Shown here: positions 37,312-49,544 of the stretch, piece by piece
Numbering within the stretch: the first letter of the stretch is position 1
Layout of the letters: each line of letters opens with the position of its first letter
NCBI RefSeq assembly: GCF_028453695.1
Contig: NC_135774.1
Coordinates: 27,652,001 to 27,716,000, forward strand
Direction: 5' to 3'
Origin: Augochlora pura
Taxonomy: Eukaryota > Arthropoda > Insecta > Hymenoptera > Halictidae
Length of the DNA: 64,000 nucleotides
Made by a program: the position numbers and the translations under genes
The notes under the pieces: model-generated
Told to the model about the DNA's origin: nothing
The model's database searches: none
Seen by the model: only the letters and a program-made list of their open reading frames with translations

Positions 37312-37350
37312 TTATTAAGTATGAATAAAGCACTTATTCATACTTAATAA
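37312..37350. repeat. perfect 17-bp stem hairpin
   Basis: TTATTAAGTATGAATAA (312-328) and its exact inverse (334-350) are separated by AGCAC. The right arm also starts a block that recurs in direct orientation from 37,493. Confidence 0.8.
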
Positions 37351-37600
37351 TTTTCCTAATAGGACCACATGATTTTGGTTACATCTATTGCATTTATTTA
37401 GTTTCGTTTCTATATTTTGATGATAGAAAAATTCAATTTGATTTCAATTTTTCAACCCCTTGCACTATCGCTCCTTTCATGCTGTGACGATTAGCACTTA
37501 TTCATATTTAATAATTTTCCTAATAGAACCAAACAATTATTGTTTCCTCTATCGTCTTTATCTTCGTTTCTAAACTGTGATAACAGAAGAATTAATTTTT
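37329..37600. repeat. direct repeat, two units about 164 bp apart
   Basis: AGCACTTATTCATA followed by TTAATAATTTTCCTAATAG occurs at 37,329 and again, slightly altered, at 37,493. Further matches follow (GTTTCTA...GATAGAA/GATAACAGAA). The second unit falls inside the MITE at 37,452-37,732. Confidence 0.7.
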
Positions 37601-37732
37601 ACTTCGATGTAGAAGAAATTATTAGGTTGGAAACCTTATTATTTTAATTTTTGAAATCTAATTTTTCGTAATATAAAAATTATTTTGCAAGCTGTAAGAA
37701 TTTTAGTGGCCCCTCAGAGTGGAAAGGGTTAA
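37452..37732. mobile_element. TTAA-type MITE, CCCTTTGCACTC family (diverged copy)
   Basis: Left end TCAA plus CCCCTTGCACTATCGC; right end CCCCTCAGAGTGGAAAGGG plus TTAA. The same termini occur at 48,464-48,694, 56,690-56,937 and, inverted, at 59,762-59,989. Confidence 0.6.
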
Positions 37733-39762
37733 AACATCTTTCAAAATTACTATAGAAAAGCAACTCTTTGTTGGTTCGCTGCAATAATGCGGATCCCCGG
37801 CGAGACTAAAAATGGCGTCCGCTCGATTGCACGCGCTAGGCATCGAAATCCGAGGTTTTCCGGCCCGCCGTCGTTATAAGAGTTTCATTAGCCTGGACAC
37901 AAAGAAAATCCGGATGGCCCGGCGGACGGTGCACTCCGCGCAAAGTCAACTCGTGAATCCCATCGAATCAAAGGGGCAGAGAGAAAGAGAGCCAGAGAGA
38001 CAGATAGAGAGAGAGGGAGAGAGAAGGAGAGAGATAGCGACAGTGAGGGTGAGCGGCAAAAAAGTGCTCGGACGGAGGGCGGTGATTGGCTGGCAAACAC
38101 CCTCCACGTGATTCGTGCCGATCGATTGGCCCCTCGTGCACCGGCTTCAATCACGGTTTTCATTAAGCCTGGCCGGACACACCGAGGGCAAGAACAGGAT
38201 CGAATACCCGGTTGCTCCTTGCGTCAACCATCGCTCGAGGACGTTGATGCCTTCCGCTGGGATACAACGCGGCTGGTCCTCGCTGACTAATCGACCGGTC
38301 AGATATGCCGAAACCCCGGCGGAGTTTTCCTAGAGGAATCGAGGCTCTGCGCGAACAGAGGACGAACAGGAAACGAGGAAAGTTTCCTGCCGAACCTCTT
38401 CGCGGCACAAATTCGGAGATAGCCGGGAAAGGGAATCTCGAGGGTTGAAATCCGAGGCACAGTACCGCGCATTGCAGTCTTAGTAGAACAAGACCTAAAG
38501 CTTTCTCGATGTTTATCGATTAAACAACTGTGCTAATGGCTGTGCTTTAAGAGTCGCTCCCAAAAGTTTGCTTCCGTTAAACAGTTTGCAGTTATCAAGA
38601 TTTTTATCGCGTTTGAATTGCCGAACGGTTCGCAGCTGCCAAGATTTTTATCGCGTTTGAACAATTGCAGAGTTTCTGCCAAGATTTTTATTACGTTTGA
38701 ATAATTGCTGGGTTCTAAGTCTGCCAAGGTTTTTATTATATCTGATCAGTTGAAGGGTTCGAAGGTATAAAAATTTGTATTTTTTAAAATTTGCGATATT
38801 TCGATTGCATTGGAGAATGGATAAATCACGCGTTTAGATCTGCCAATATTTTTTATTGCATCTGGACAGTTGAAGGGTTCGAAGGTATCAAAATTTGTAT
38901 TGCATTTAATAAGGAGAAGCTTTGATTGCGATGGGTGGATCGCGCGCTTGGTTTTCGTCGATTTTGTTTTTCACGCGAAAATAATTTTGCACGCGGCGTA
39001 CAGTTCGCCGTGGCAACGAGACCGTGGCAGAGTATTTCGAGAGTTGTCTCTGGTAACGAGCGATCGATAGAACATAATGAAACCGACAGAGCCGAGAGGC
39101 TTCCGAGAAGCAGGAGTGGCTCTTTGACAAAGAATTCTTCGCGACGAGTAATCTTCCCCTTCGGAATGCTAATTTGAACGGCGAAGAATGGGCTCCGCCT
39201 CGTCTCACCTCTCTCGCTCTCTCTCTCTCTCTCTCTGTCTGTCTTTTCCTCTCCCTTTTCCCCCCGTTCCCCCGTAAGTACACAAGCGCCGAATTAATTC
39301 GCCGAAATTCCCTGCCGAACGGATTTCGAGCGTCACCTTTCGGAATCACGGATCGTGCACACGTGTCACCCGCGGATCTCTGCATCTGCTCGCGACGCGG
39401 GTCGTTAACGGCGGCTCGTTAGCGTGACGAATCGGTTGTCAAAACGACGTGTCGCCAGCGCGGATCGGTTTCACTGTGTCGAAACGGTGCCCGATCGATC
39501 CCGAGATCGATGAGCCCTCGAAAAGCCGGGCACGGAAAACAGAATTCAATTGGGTGAGAACAAGCTTGATACCGTGCGCCCATTCGAATGCATTCGACAC
39601 GATATTTCACGGGCCGCGCGGGATGAGAACCCAGCCGGGCACCGATAATCTGTGCTTTTTACTGCGCTGTCTTCTTTGTACCTGCGCGCGCTCAACCCCT
39701 CGTTTATTTGTTCGCTGGCGAGTACCGGTGCTGCGTGCTGTCAATAGATGACTTTCGATATT
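37733..39762. other. gene-free region with GA/CT tracts and a minisatellite
   Basis: GC-rich with a GA tract (37,978-38,036) and a CT tract (39,208-39,242). Near 38,088-38,131 there are two ATTGG boxes and a CACGTG, which could belong to a promoter, but no exon is recognisable downstream. Confidence 0.4.
38585..38910. repeat. degenerate tandem repeat, CTGCCAAGATTTTTATCGCGTTTGAA unit (40-46 bp)
   Basis: Copies start near 38,591, 38,636, 38,676 and 38,721, with a further copy at 38,840. A larger piece containing AGTTGAAGGGTTCGAAGGTA is itself duplicated (about 38,748 and 38,869). Confidence 0.75.
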
Positions 39763-40208
39763 TCAACCCATTAACCGGTAATTCTTTTTTAATTTTGAAA
39801 GTTACGTATGTGCACGAAAAGGTGTGTAATAATAGAATTATATTCAAACTATGTTTCGTTGTTATATTTATATTTTTTATTTTTTATTCATTTATTATAT
39901 TTTATAATTTTTAAAAACGTCAAAATAGGGATTGTGGCAGATTGCATGAATAAAAGCAAAAGATTAAATGACAGATACTTACTATAACCTCAAAATTTAT
40001 GTATGGACTTACAAAATTTATGTAATTAGAATATAAAAATCAGACTATAAATATCATGCTTCATATACGATAATTTATTAAAAAGTAATGAAACACAAAA
40101 TACACAGTCTGCTATAGATAATAACTAATATATATTCTTCGGGCGAAATGTTACACGTAAAATTCCGAAATCCCCAAATTAAGTAACTGGTATTAATTAA
40201 CGGGTTAA
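39763..40208. mobile_element. TTAA-type MITE
   Basis: Left TCAA plus CCCATTAACCGG and right CTGGTATTAATTAACGGG plus TTAA are imperfect inverses 446 bp apart. The inside is strongly AT-rich. Confidence 0.5.
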
Positions 40209-43200
40209 ATATATTGACCATGTACCTGATTTATACGTTACAATTAATTTTATTTTGATTTAAAAGAGTTAGCAATTAAGGATTTTTAGAAGAAACTACA
40301 AACATTCGAAAAATTTTCTCCCAAATCCAAGAGTTTTAAATATAGTGCCAGTTATTATAATAAAGTGAGTACGACGTGATAAAGTATCTGAAAATAAGGG
40401 AAGCGAAGCCGGGGCGCAGGAAATCAGCGGATCTTGGACACGACGCGCGATATTAAAACGCGCTCGAACGGACGTCCGCGATAGCCGGCCCTGACGCGGC
40501 ACGTAGGGGGGTGCGAATTTATTCGTCTGCGGAAGAAAAAGCGCTGCCTGTTGGCACAACATTAGCAAAGAGAATTCATAGGGGCCGCGCGCGGGAGAGT
40601 TATGGCGAACACGTGCCGTTCCTCGGACACGTACGGCGTGCGTACCTGTGCTGCGGATAGACGCCGCGCGATTCACCCCCCTGCGAGTTGCGGGAAACAC
40701 CGCGGGGAGAAAACGAGTAACCACAGTTCGCGGAAGATGCTGTCGATTTGTCAAACTGACCCGGAAACGAGCGGGCGCCGTGGTGGTCCAGCAACTCGCT
40801 TTCCTTCGCTCAAATTATTTCGTTTGTTATGAGATTTGAGGTTATGGTACAGTAGATCGTTGAATTCGTCTCGATGTTAGCTAGAAGATTATGAAAGCAA
40901 ATAGATATTTTTGCTATATATATATCAACGTTAGAAAATCTATCCAGGCTATATAGTATATTAATCTATATACATATTAATCCAGGCTATATATTAATCT
41001 GTATACATATTAATCCAGGATATCAATATTTATACCAGCTTTTGTATTTTAATATATAAATACTGACCAATATTTTCTTATTTTATAAAATTATACTAAA
41101 TTATAGACTTATTCAATAAAAGTAATATTGCGGTTATCGAAGTGTCAAAGTGTTGTCAGTTCATAGGAAGAGAAATTTTTCCAATGAATAATAGATCAGA
41201 AATTGATTTTTCAGAAAGAATTAACTCGATCCATATTATTGTGCATCGTTTAGCATTTTCGAAAAGAAGAGCAGCGAAAAGGGTCTCCCAATGCGCAGCG
41301 CTCGAGTTTCGGGGGTACGGTGATCGCAGTGGAACGATTCTAATTTGAAAGAGGGTCGCGCCTGGATTCTTGACGGACGTGAAAAATGTCACTCGTATGC
41401 AAAGCGAATCGTGCCGCTGCCTTTCATTATTTCGCCGCCGGGGGCTCTTTCTCTCGCCGTCGGCGTTTCTCCCTCGCGGAAAATTTCATTCCGCCGCTGG
41501 GAAAGTCGCACGCCCCGCGAGCGCGACCCCTGTTTCCTTTAATATAAGATCACGAGGAGCGAGCGGCGAGCACGGGACACCTGCGGTCGCTCCTTTAAAA
41601 ATGATTAACCCGACGGAGGACGGAGGCCGGACCGGGCCGCGTTGACGCCGATGAAAAATGAACGCCTCGCGTCCCCTCCCGTTTTCCGTACGCCGCGGTG
41701 TCGTTAACTCTTCCCCTGATTTTTAATGACTTTCTGATGGATCGCGTTGCCCCCGTTCAACGTAAGAAACGCTCCCGCGAGCGTGGCCGAAGATCCCACG
41801 CGTTGCCCATTGTCCTCGGGAGCATCCTCTTTTCGAGCATAGTGAAAGTACCCATTATGGAACGTTCCTCAAGGGGTGCAAAATTATCATTGATCTCATC
41901 GTGACTGAATAATGATGAATATTTATACTATTGTTTGAGGGACGTTTCTGTATAACGTAGTGAGCTTGGAAAGATTTATTTAGTATGTATATGAAAAGTA
42001 ATAAGAGCAGTGTCCCTATTTTGGAACAGGCATTTAAATGCTATTTGAATATGGAACAGAGATGACTACTGTTCCATAATTGGGGACACGAAATATAGAA
42101 TTATATATTTTAATTGGAGACACTTGTATTCGAATGAACATTTTTATTTCCAATTATTTCATTATCTTTTATTATATTTTATGAAGAGTTATCAAAGAAA
42201 AATCTTTAAAAATAGAAGCAGAATTTTTATAACCACTTTCATATTTTCCATTTACTTTTTATTCTATCACTCCTGCAACCGTTTCAAGAAGGGGTTGCGA
42301 CTGAACAGCGTTCCACAGCGGGCACTTTCGCCTCATTGTTCTTCGTAGACCGTGCCTCGAAGGTCTCGGCAACGTCCGAGCAGTTTTTCTCCCCCGTCCT
42401 CCCCGGCCTGGCGAAGCTGTCAGCTAAACGGAGTAACGAAATTACCCTTAATTGCCTCGGCGAAGACAGCGGGATCGCGACGCTCGAATAATGGAGCCCC
42501 GTTCGTCCGTTTCGACTTCGCTCTCTCTCTGCCAGCTGTTCGTCAACGAGCCGCGACGATTAATTTTTCTCTCCCAATTAAGCGTTAATTTATTTATACA
42601 CTGCGAATCCGCGAGCGTCTCGCCGCTCTGCGGAAATCAAAGGTGCTAAAACCTCGGGCGCGGACGGATTCGCAGGAAAATTAATGAAACATCCGCGGAA
42701 GGAGGTTGGAGGGGCAGGAGGATGAGGAGGAGGAGATGGAGGAGGAGGACGGAAGGTTCGGCAAGGGCGACTCTCGGGCTAACTAGAGAGGCCTTTGAGC
42801 GTCTGAGTTCGGCTCAGCAGATCTGTAAACCAATCAGTGACGCCTCGCCGATACGGGAGGCTAAGTCGGCGTAACCGGATCGCTCGACTAAACTGCTTAC
42901 TTGATTATAGCGTTAGTTAGCGCCCCCGTGGCCGTCCGTCGGCGTCGCGGCGGCCGAGACCCGTTCCCTTGGATTCCGTTCACGTGGCCCCCCCTCCCCC
43001 CGGCCCCCAATTTTTGCCGAGAGTTTCACGGCGCTAATGGCGCGACAACCGACGCTGATTTCTACCGTTTGACGAATCCACGAGGACTTTCCTTCGCTTT
43101 CCACGCCCTTTCCCCCCCCCCCTTTTAATTCGCTCTGTTTCTTCTGGCACCGTCTTGCCTTTGACTTTCGCCCCGTTGTTTCCCGGAATACTAATCGCTA

Positions 43201-46200
43201 CCACCGGGAGAACTCGAGCACTGGAAAGCTACCTTCTTAGACAATGACGAAGCTCGCGAGTCTGCTACGGAGGATGATATTAACGATCCGAGTGATCCTC
43301 GAGGCATTTCCGGGGACCTTTGGGGATCTAAAATGTTCTTCGAATTTCCGGGCACTGTTATGATTAATGGCGGTGGTTATGAGAATTGTACACTGAAACG
43401 GGCATGCTTTTAATCGTTATTCATTAATTATAAGTATTAAATGTTTCCTGTTGACATTATTTAAAATAATTTTAATATTGTCAAATCTGTATTTTGAGAA
43501 CTGCTAAAAGTGTTTCGTGGGTTGGAAAATTTAATTTCGTATATAGAAAATGCACCAGGTTGTATGAAATAGAAATACTACAAGACAGAAGAACTATGTA
43601 TTTTGAAATAGCTTCGGCTACAAAGGGTTAATTAATATGCACTTAAAAACTCGTCTTACTCGATGAAAATATATATTAATAATATATTTCTAAACGATTA
43701 AGATAAACAAATTGGTATCTTTGTTCACCTAATAACAACTGAAAGGAATATTTAACACACCTCTCAGCAACACGTGCTTCAAAAAGTCGACAGAAAAAGG
43801 GCATCGAAAATTACATTGAAAACGAACGTGCTTTAAAAAGCGATTCCTCCGAAAGTATTCATCCTCTTTAAGCAATCATCGGACACCTCTCAGCGAGGGC
43901 AACATTCAGCGATCCTCATCGACGGGGTCAAAAAGCAGCCCCAGGAACGCTGCTCGCCATTCTTTCCGGCCTCCAACCCTCCCCTTCCCCGCCACCCCCT
44001 GGCGCAAGCACTCTCGCATCGTTTCAGACGTTCATAGAACCGCCTCGCATCGCGGATCCTCCACATGAAAGTGGAACTGGATAGAGCAGGTACACGTGGA
44101 GTTCAAAGGATCCGCCGACCCCGTGGATTTCCACCGCCCCCCCTCTTCTAGTAATCGTCGACGTTGCGGAGCGAGAGCCAACGAATCCGAGACGAACCTG
44201 ACGAGAAACGCGGGTAGGGTTGGAGAGGGGAGGTGGAGAGAGCGGCGAGGGAGAGAGACGGGGTGCCTCGATCCGGCCAAGGAATATCGAGCGTACGTGC
44301 ATCGGCCCGGCTCTCAGGAGATTACAAAGGAAACACGGCGAAGAGTGTATACACAAGGGTGGCTACTAAATTTGTACTACGTGGATCTCCGCAGCCTCGG
44401 ATACCTTGTGCCCCCTCGGCCCCCGCCGCCCCTCGACCCCCGCCGTCCCGCGCAAATACTCCCGGGACGGGCCGAGTTATTCGATAGGTTCGAGGCTTGG
44501 CCAAACAACGGCCGGTCCGATTCCGCGGTCTCCCTTCGACGACGTGGACAACGCCAGGGGAATCACTGGTACCCAGGGATCGCAGCTGGCTATTGTTATA
44601 ATTAGACCGGTCCCGATCATTATCGACGCCGTGGAGAGCCGAAACTCGTCGCGGCGAAAATATTGCCGCTGCGATAATGTTTGAACGGCGATGACGGTCG
44701 TCTTTGATGGCAAATAGGATGGGATCGAATTTGTCTGCGTCGATTGCAGGATGCTGCAAGTTATATAGGCCGCAGTTTTGGTTTCTGGTAATAGTACGAA
44801 GGGTGGTGCAGTAGCATGGTGGTTGTAGGAAATTCTTAATTTGTCAGCAAACGTGTGAATTGATATCAAATATTTCAGATTCTGTATTGCATAGCCTGTA
44901 GTATATAATATATATTTTATAAATGTATAATAGATGTTGTAGGATATATAATTGTTATATTTAATACACAGTTATAATATGTAGTATACAATTATAATAT
45001 ATAAAACATAATTATAACGTGCAGTACACAATTGTAATATGTAATAAATATTTTATTAAATCCCGAAAACAAGCAATAATATTTTAATTATTAAGATTTT
45101 AAATCGAGTCACCTGCAACCCCCACAATATTCTTTATACCAAAAAATCGAGAATTAATACCATTAACAAATTCAAAATAAAACAATACTATTCGAACACT
45201 CTTTAAATCTTCAAATAACAGAATCTGCGCTCTAACAGCGATAATATATACCCTTCCGTTATCCATTACAATTTCCTTCTTCGTCTTCGATGCCCGGAAT
45301 AAATGCTGACCAAGTCCACACGCTAAATAAACCGACGATTATGAGATCGCGATAGCCAAGTGTCAACGTTGCAACAGCGAGTAATCGATGCGTCAACCGC
45401 GAAATACGATTCCGGTACGTCGAAGGCGTGTTCCCGAGGCTGGCAGGTGCCCCGATAAAGAGATCAAACATATAAAGATGATTCCTCGGGTCATCTATGG
45501 TCGTCGGCGCCGAGTACAAAGAGCGAAAAAATCGAGCCGTACCATGCGGAACGATTTCCGATCAGAAATAGCGAGTGACGCAAGATGTTCAGAACCACTT
45601 GCTAATGCGAGCCGCGTTCTTATCACGCGTGCTCTCTCTCTCTTTCTATCTCTCGAATTGGCGTCTGAGGACGTCCGACGTCGGAATCTGGAAATACCGA
45701 CGTAAACATCGCGTGGTCCAGGCCTCTGGCTCCGACATTCGGAGAGAAAATATTGTACGCTAATATTTACGTTCCGGCAGAGGCGGCGGCGGCGGCGGCG
45801 CGCACCGCCCGAGGCGTTTATCGTTAATGCGATTAAGTCGACGCGTGATTCATTCCCGAGCAGACATTAATCACATTGGCGGACGTGGCGCGAGTATTAT
45901 CGAATTTTAGAGGCGTCCGGGGAAACCCGGGTTCAAATTACCGCTCGGTTTCGGGGAGTCGTTCGTTCCGCGTCTAGACAACTTGTCTGACCCCGTTCCG
46001 CGCCCGTATCGAACCTCGTTCGAACAGAGTTTTCTACTTGAAAGACGACGCTTTCGGATTTCTCTCGATCTATGTCTCTTTTATAAATCGAGCAACTCGG
46101 CGAAACTCCACGAATTATTTTACACATCGTTGACCGGGAATTTTATGCTGAATCTATCCCATGTCACCGGCTATTATTTCGTAATTCAATGTGGAAGTGA

Positions 46201-47311
46201 AACAATATAAAGAACCTGCAATAAACTTTATTTATACATAATGAATTGAAAGGAAATTGAAATCAGATAAGTCATCCGCGTATAATTCATTGAAAGATTC
46301 TTCGCCATCGCGATCTGCCGTGGTTGCAATTTTTACAGAACTAAAATTGTTCAATGTAACACAAATGATGAAAATATTCAAAGTAAAAATGAAACAAAAT
46401 TCCGTAATACCATTATGGCAATCTGATTTCATCCAGTTGCACTCGATTAACAATTTATTCCACGGTAGCCGCGCCGCGGGAGTTTCAACTTATTTGCTTT
46501 GTCTCCCAGCGAGAGATTTTTGCACCTGCTGCCAACTTCGGGCCCGCAAACACTGCATTTTTGCAGCGAATTTCGTGGCGTCTTTGCCGCAACAGTCGGA
46601 CTCGTTGGATCAATACGATACGCCGTCGACCGGTTTTAAGTAATTTAACAGAGGCCTACCGGACGCATAAACAAACACCGCGCTCGCTCATTGCCGCCGA
46701 TTGAATATTCATGCGTCTGCTGCTCGTATTTACATTTCGTCCGGCATTATCATATCCTCGGACTGCCCCGCGAAAACGTGTGTGCGCGCGGCTCGCCGAC
46801 GACCGCGAGGCTAGCCGCTCTCGGCCGTCGGCTACTCAAGAAAATTTGCGGCCGCAACCCTCCGGAGGGATCCCGGAGGAGCGCGCCGAAGAGGTTCGCA
46901 CGTCGGAGCGAGGCTGGATTAAATGGCCTCGTTGGGATCTCCGTTTTTCCCGTTTTTTCGTCGACGGTGTTCGATGGTTTGAAAACAGCGGTGGAGAACT
47001 TCGATGATTGTTTTATTTTTAAAAGCACTGTTCAATGAGTTTTCTATTTACGAAGCTTCAGAATGAATGTTTATTATAGTAATTAATTTAAAAAAGAATG
47101 TTTGCTCGCGTAATTATTTTTAAAAATTAGGCGGAATGATAAGTAGTTTCTTTTAATATTAATTGGCTAATGAGTGTTTGCTGGATAGTAGGTAGAAATG
47201 TTCTTCAAGTACTATAATTGGCTGGAATGATATGAAAATTCAAAAATGGCGTCTTTTAATATCGTCAATTATTACCCTTTCCTTAATAAATAAAAAAAAT
47301 CGAAAGAACGT
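40209..47311. other. gene-free region, alternating GC-rich and AT-rich blocks
   Basis: I find no exon I can defend. It holds AT-rich tandem repeats near 40,915-41,035 (unit with ATTAATCCAGG) and 44,965-45,045 (unit with ACAATTATAATATGTAGTA), GGA-rich (42,710-42,752) and GGC-rich (45,780-45,800) trinucleotide tracts, and a CT tract at 45,631-45,656. The 169-codon frame at 44,096-44,605 is low-complexity Arg/Pro sequence in CpG-rich DNA. Confidence 0.4.
42010..42089. repeat. 80-bp imperfect foldback element
   Basis: GTGTCCCTATTTTGGAACAG and its imperfect inverse CTGTTCCATAATTGGGGACAC bound the element. A similar partial sequence (ACCCATTATGGAAC) lies upstream at about 41,850. Confidence 0.6.
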
Positions 47312-47429
47312 CATTCCTTACTTTATACATCATTCTTTAATTTATACGTCATTCTTTAATTTAAACATCATTCCTTTAATTTAAACACCATTCTTTAATT
47401 TATACAACATTCCTTAATTTAAACACCAT
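47312..47429. repeat. 22-23 bp tandem repeat
   Basis: The unit ATTCTTTAATTTATACATC repeats five to six times with minor variation. There are no unique spacers between units, so this is a minisatellite, not a CRISPR array. Confidence 0.8.
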
Positions 47430-47904
47430 TTCTACTCATTACCCATTAAACTGTCCAACCCACCGTTTCGAGAAACCCAAAGTCATCCGCGCTGGCTTCG
47501 AAAGGTTTCCGAAGTTTTTCCATTTGAAAAGGTGTCAACATATATTCCCGATACCGCTAGGTGTCGGAGCTATTGCGGCATCGAGCGTCCCCTATACTAC
47601 AGAGTATGTATGTAATACGGTGGAACAAAGGGGCCGTTCGAAGCCGGCTGAAAGAGAAACAGAAAATCGACAATTGATGATGCCGCGTAGCTCGTAATCC
47701 AGGTGAAACGATGGGGTGTGCGCAAGGGAGGATAGGAAAGAAGCCTGTTTCGATCCCTCCCCTGTCTCGTTGCCGCCGCGGCCAACCGGAACGCGCGATC
47801 CGTGCGACCAGGTTTGCACAGAGGGCCGACTCGGAAATTCCGTCGAGCGAGCCATTGAAAAGCGTCGCGGCGCCTAGCGCCGGGTTGCAACCCTTCGTTG
47901 GGTC

Positions 47905-47942
<38 letters not shown>

Positions 47943-48058
47943 GTTTCTCTCTCGCTCTCTTTCTCTCTCTGTTTTGGCAGCGTTATCGCAGCTCCCGCAG
48001 GGGACGCGGCAACGCACGGCCAGCCCGAGATTATCCGTCGAGCATTGGGGAAGAGACA

Positions 48059-48191
48059 ATGCCAGGATTTCGGTATGGTCGCCATTCCTCTTCGTCCGGC
48101 TCTCTCCCTTTAGTTAGCGGCACGCGTGACTCGGCGATCGGGTCTCGCGAGGATTCTTCGTGGCAGGAGGATTCCTCGTGGCTGCCTAAAG
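48059..48191 (+). CDS. candidate first coding exon of an unknown gene (weak)
   Basis: An ATG in a fair context (GAGACAATG) opens 44 codons that read as a Ser-rich segment with SSSSGSLPLVSGTRDSAIG and two DSSW motifs, ending at a possible donor, AAAG|GTCACC, at 48,192. The composition looks more protein-like than the surrounding low-complexity frame. The frame is also open upstream only because a CT tract (47,908-47,972) reads as Ser/Leu. I found no downstream exon in the window and cannot name a family. It may be a chance open frame. Confidence 0.22.
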
Positions 48192-48463
48192 GTCACCGAT
48201 CGATGAAGGAACTGAGAGATCTGCGGATAAACGATGCAGTTGATGGCTCGATTCAATCTAGCAATTATTTATTCAGCCTTTAAAATCTCACCCCCATAAG
48301 TTATCACTAGACTGTCGATTTTTATGAGGAATAAAAGAAATTAATTTTATTAAAAGATTCAAATTGTCTTGAAACAAATAAAAATATTATAGTTTTTGTC
48401 CGCAACTTTAAGGGTTGTTTTTACCTTACATGTCAGAGGCTTCTTCAGAAACTACCCCTCTTG

Positions 48464-48694
48464 TTAACCCTTTGCACTCGAAGCCATTTTACCTCGAATT
48501 CTAACATAATTCCTCTGATTTACAGTATTTTCATTCTATATGACTTATCGAATTTTATTCATATAAAATTGAGTCATATGACTCGCACAGCAGCAATTTT
48601 TTAAACACTAATAACTATGGTACTTTCCTTATTTCCAGACATAGAACAATTTTTGGTGGTGCCTTAAAGTCACCGCTCGACTGCAAAGGGTTGC
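48464..48694. mobile_element. TTAA-type MITE, CCCTTTGCACTCG family
   Basis: Left TTAA plus CCCTTTGCACTCGAAG; right GCTCGACTGCAAAGGG followed by TTGC, a decayed TTAA. The inside includes ACATAGAACAATTTTTGGTGGTG-like sequence shared in part with the copy at 56,690-56,937. Confidence 0.7.
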
Positions 48695-49387
48695 CTCAGA
48701 CATTATATTTCACGGTAAATTAAATTAGAAAATTTTTCATATATTTCCGGAAGTAACACAAAGCTATTATTTCGTTTCACGATATATTCTGTACAGTTTT
48801 ACTATACCCAATACGTAAGAAAAATGGCAAGCAATGCAATCCAATATTACAGAGAACAGTGTTGCACAGAAATTCACCGTTGCCCCGGTTTCTCGTTCGC
48901 GCCGAGTCGAGTCGGCCGCCGAGGCGAAGTCTGAATAAATTTCCAGGGCCGTGAAACCACCCTCCGTGGTTCTAAGAGAAGGTAAATCGTCGGCGGGAAT
49001 CATCAGTCGAAGTCGCGGCGTTAATGGAACAGCCCGGGTGGCCGATTTGTAAAACTTCCCCGCGGAATTTCGCCCCGGGGTCGGAAATTTTCATGGGCTC
49101 GGCAAGTGGCCCGTTTCCTCAGCCACCTCCCCCTCCCCCTCTGATCACAGCCGGCTATTTGCCGGGAGCGGGGCGGCTCGCTCGTACGAATAGATCGGCA
49201 AATCGGTCGGAAAAATGATTGGGTGGTGGTGCGCGGCCGGATGCTTGCCGGGCAGGATCGCCGAGAGGCTGTCGACCGGGACGAACGAAATAGCGCTCGT
49301 GAGCAAGATGAATACGTTGCCGGTCGTCGGGGCCGGCCGACAGGAGGGGCGGCAGTGGGGCGGAGAGGAGGACGACAAAGATTTCTA

Positions 49388-49544
49388 TTAAGTTGTCCCA
49401 TAAGTTTCTTCCGCGCTACGCTATGAACAACTCTAAGTGTTGGTTCTAAGTGTTATTTATAACATAATAAATCCACCTTAAACAACAAATATCGTGTATT
49501 CATGTCGCATCGATAAAAGGGGAGAAACTTACGGGACACCCTAA
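49388..49544. mobile_element. internally deleted mariner (MITE form)
   Basis: It is flanked by TA on each side. The left terminus TTAAGTTGTCCCATAAGTTTC and right terminus GAAACTTACGGGACACCCTAA are inverses. The stretch from about 49,455 to the end matches the end of the mariner relic at 4766-4983 (CATAATAAATCCAC, ATATCGTGTATTCAT). No coding sequence remains. Confidence 0.8.

Noticed and set aside
45925..45945. GGTTCAAAT stretch like a tRNA B box
   Set aside because: No A box, no cloverleaf stems and no terminator in the right places.
47312..47429. Regularly spaced repeats that might suggest a CRISPR array
   Set aside because: Units are contiguous, AT-rich and diverging, without unique spacers, in a eukaryotic genome.
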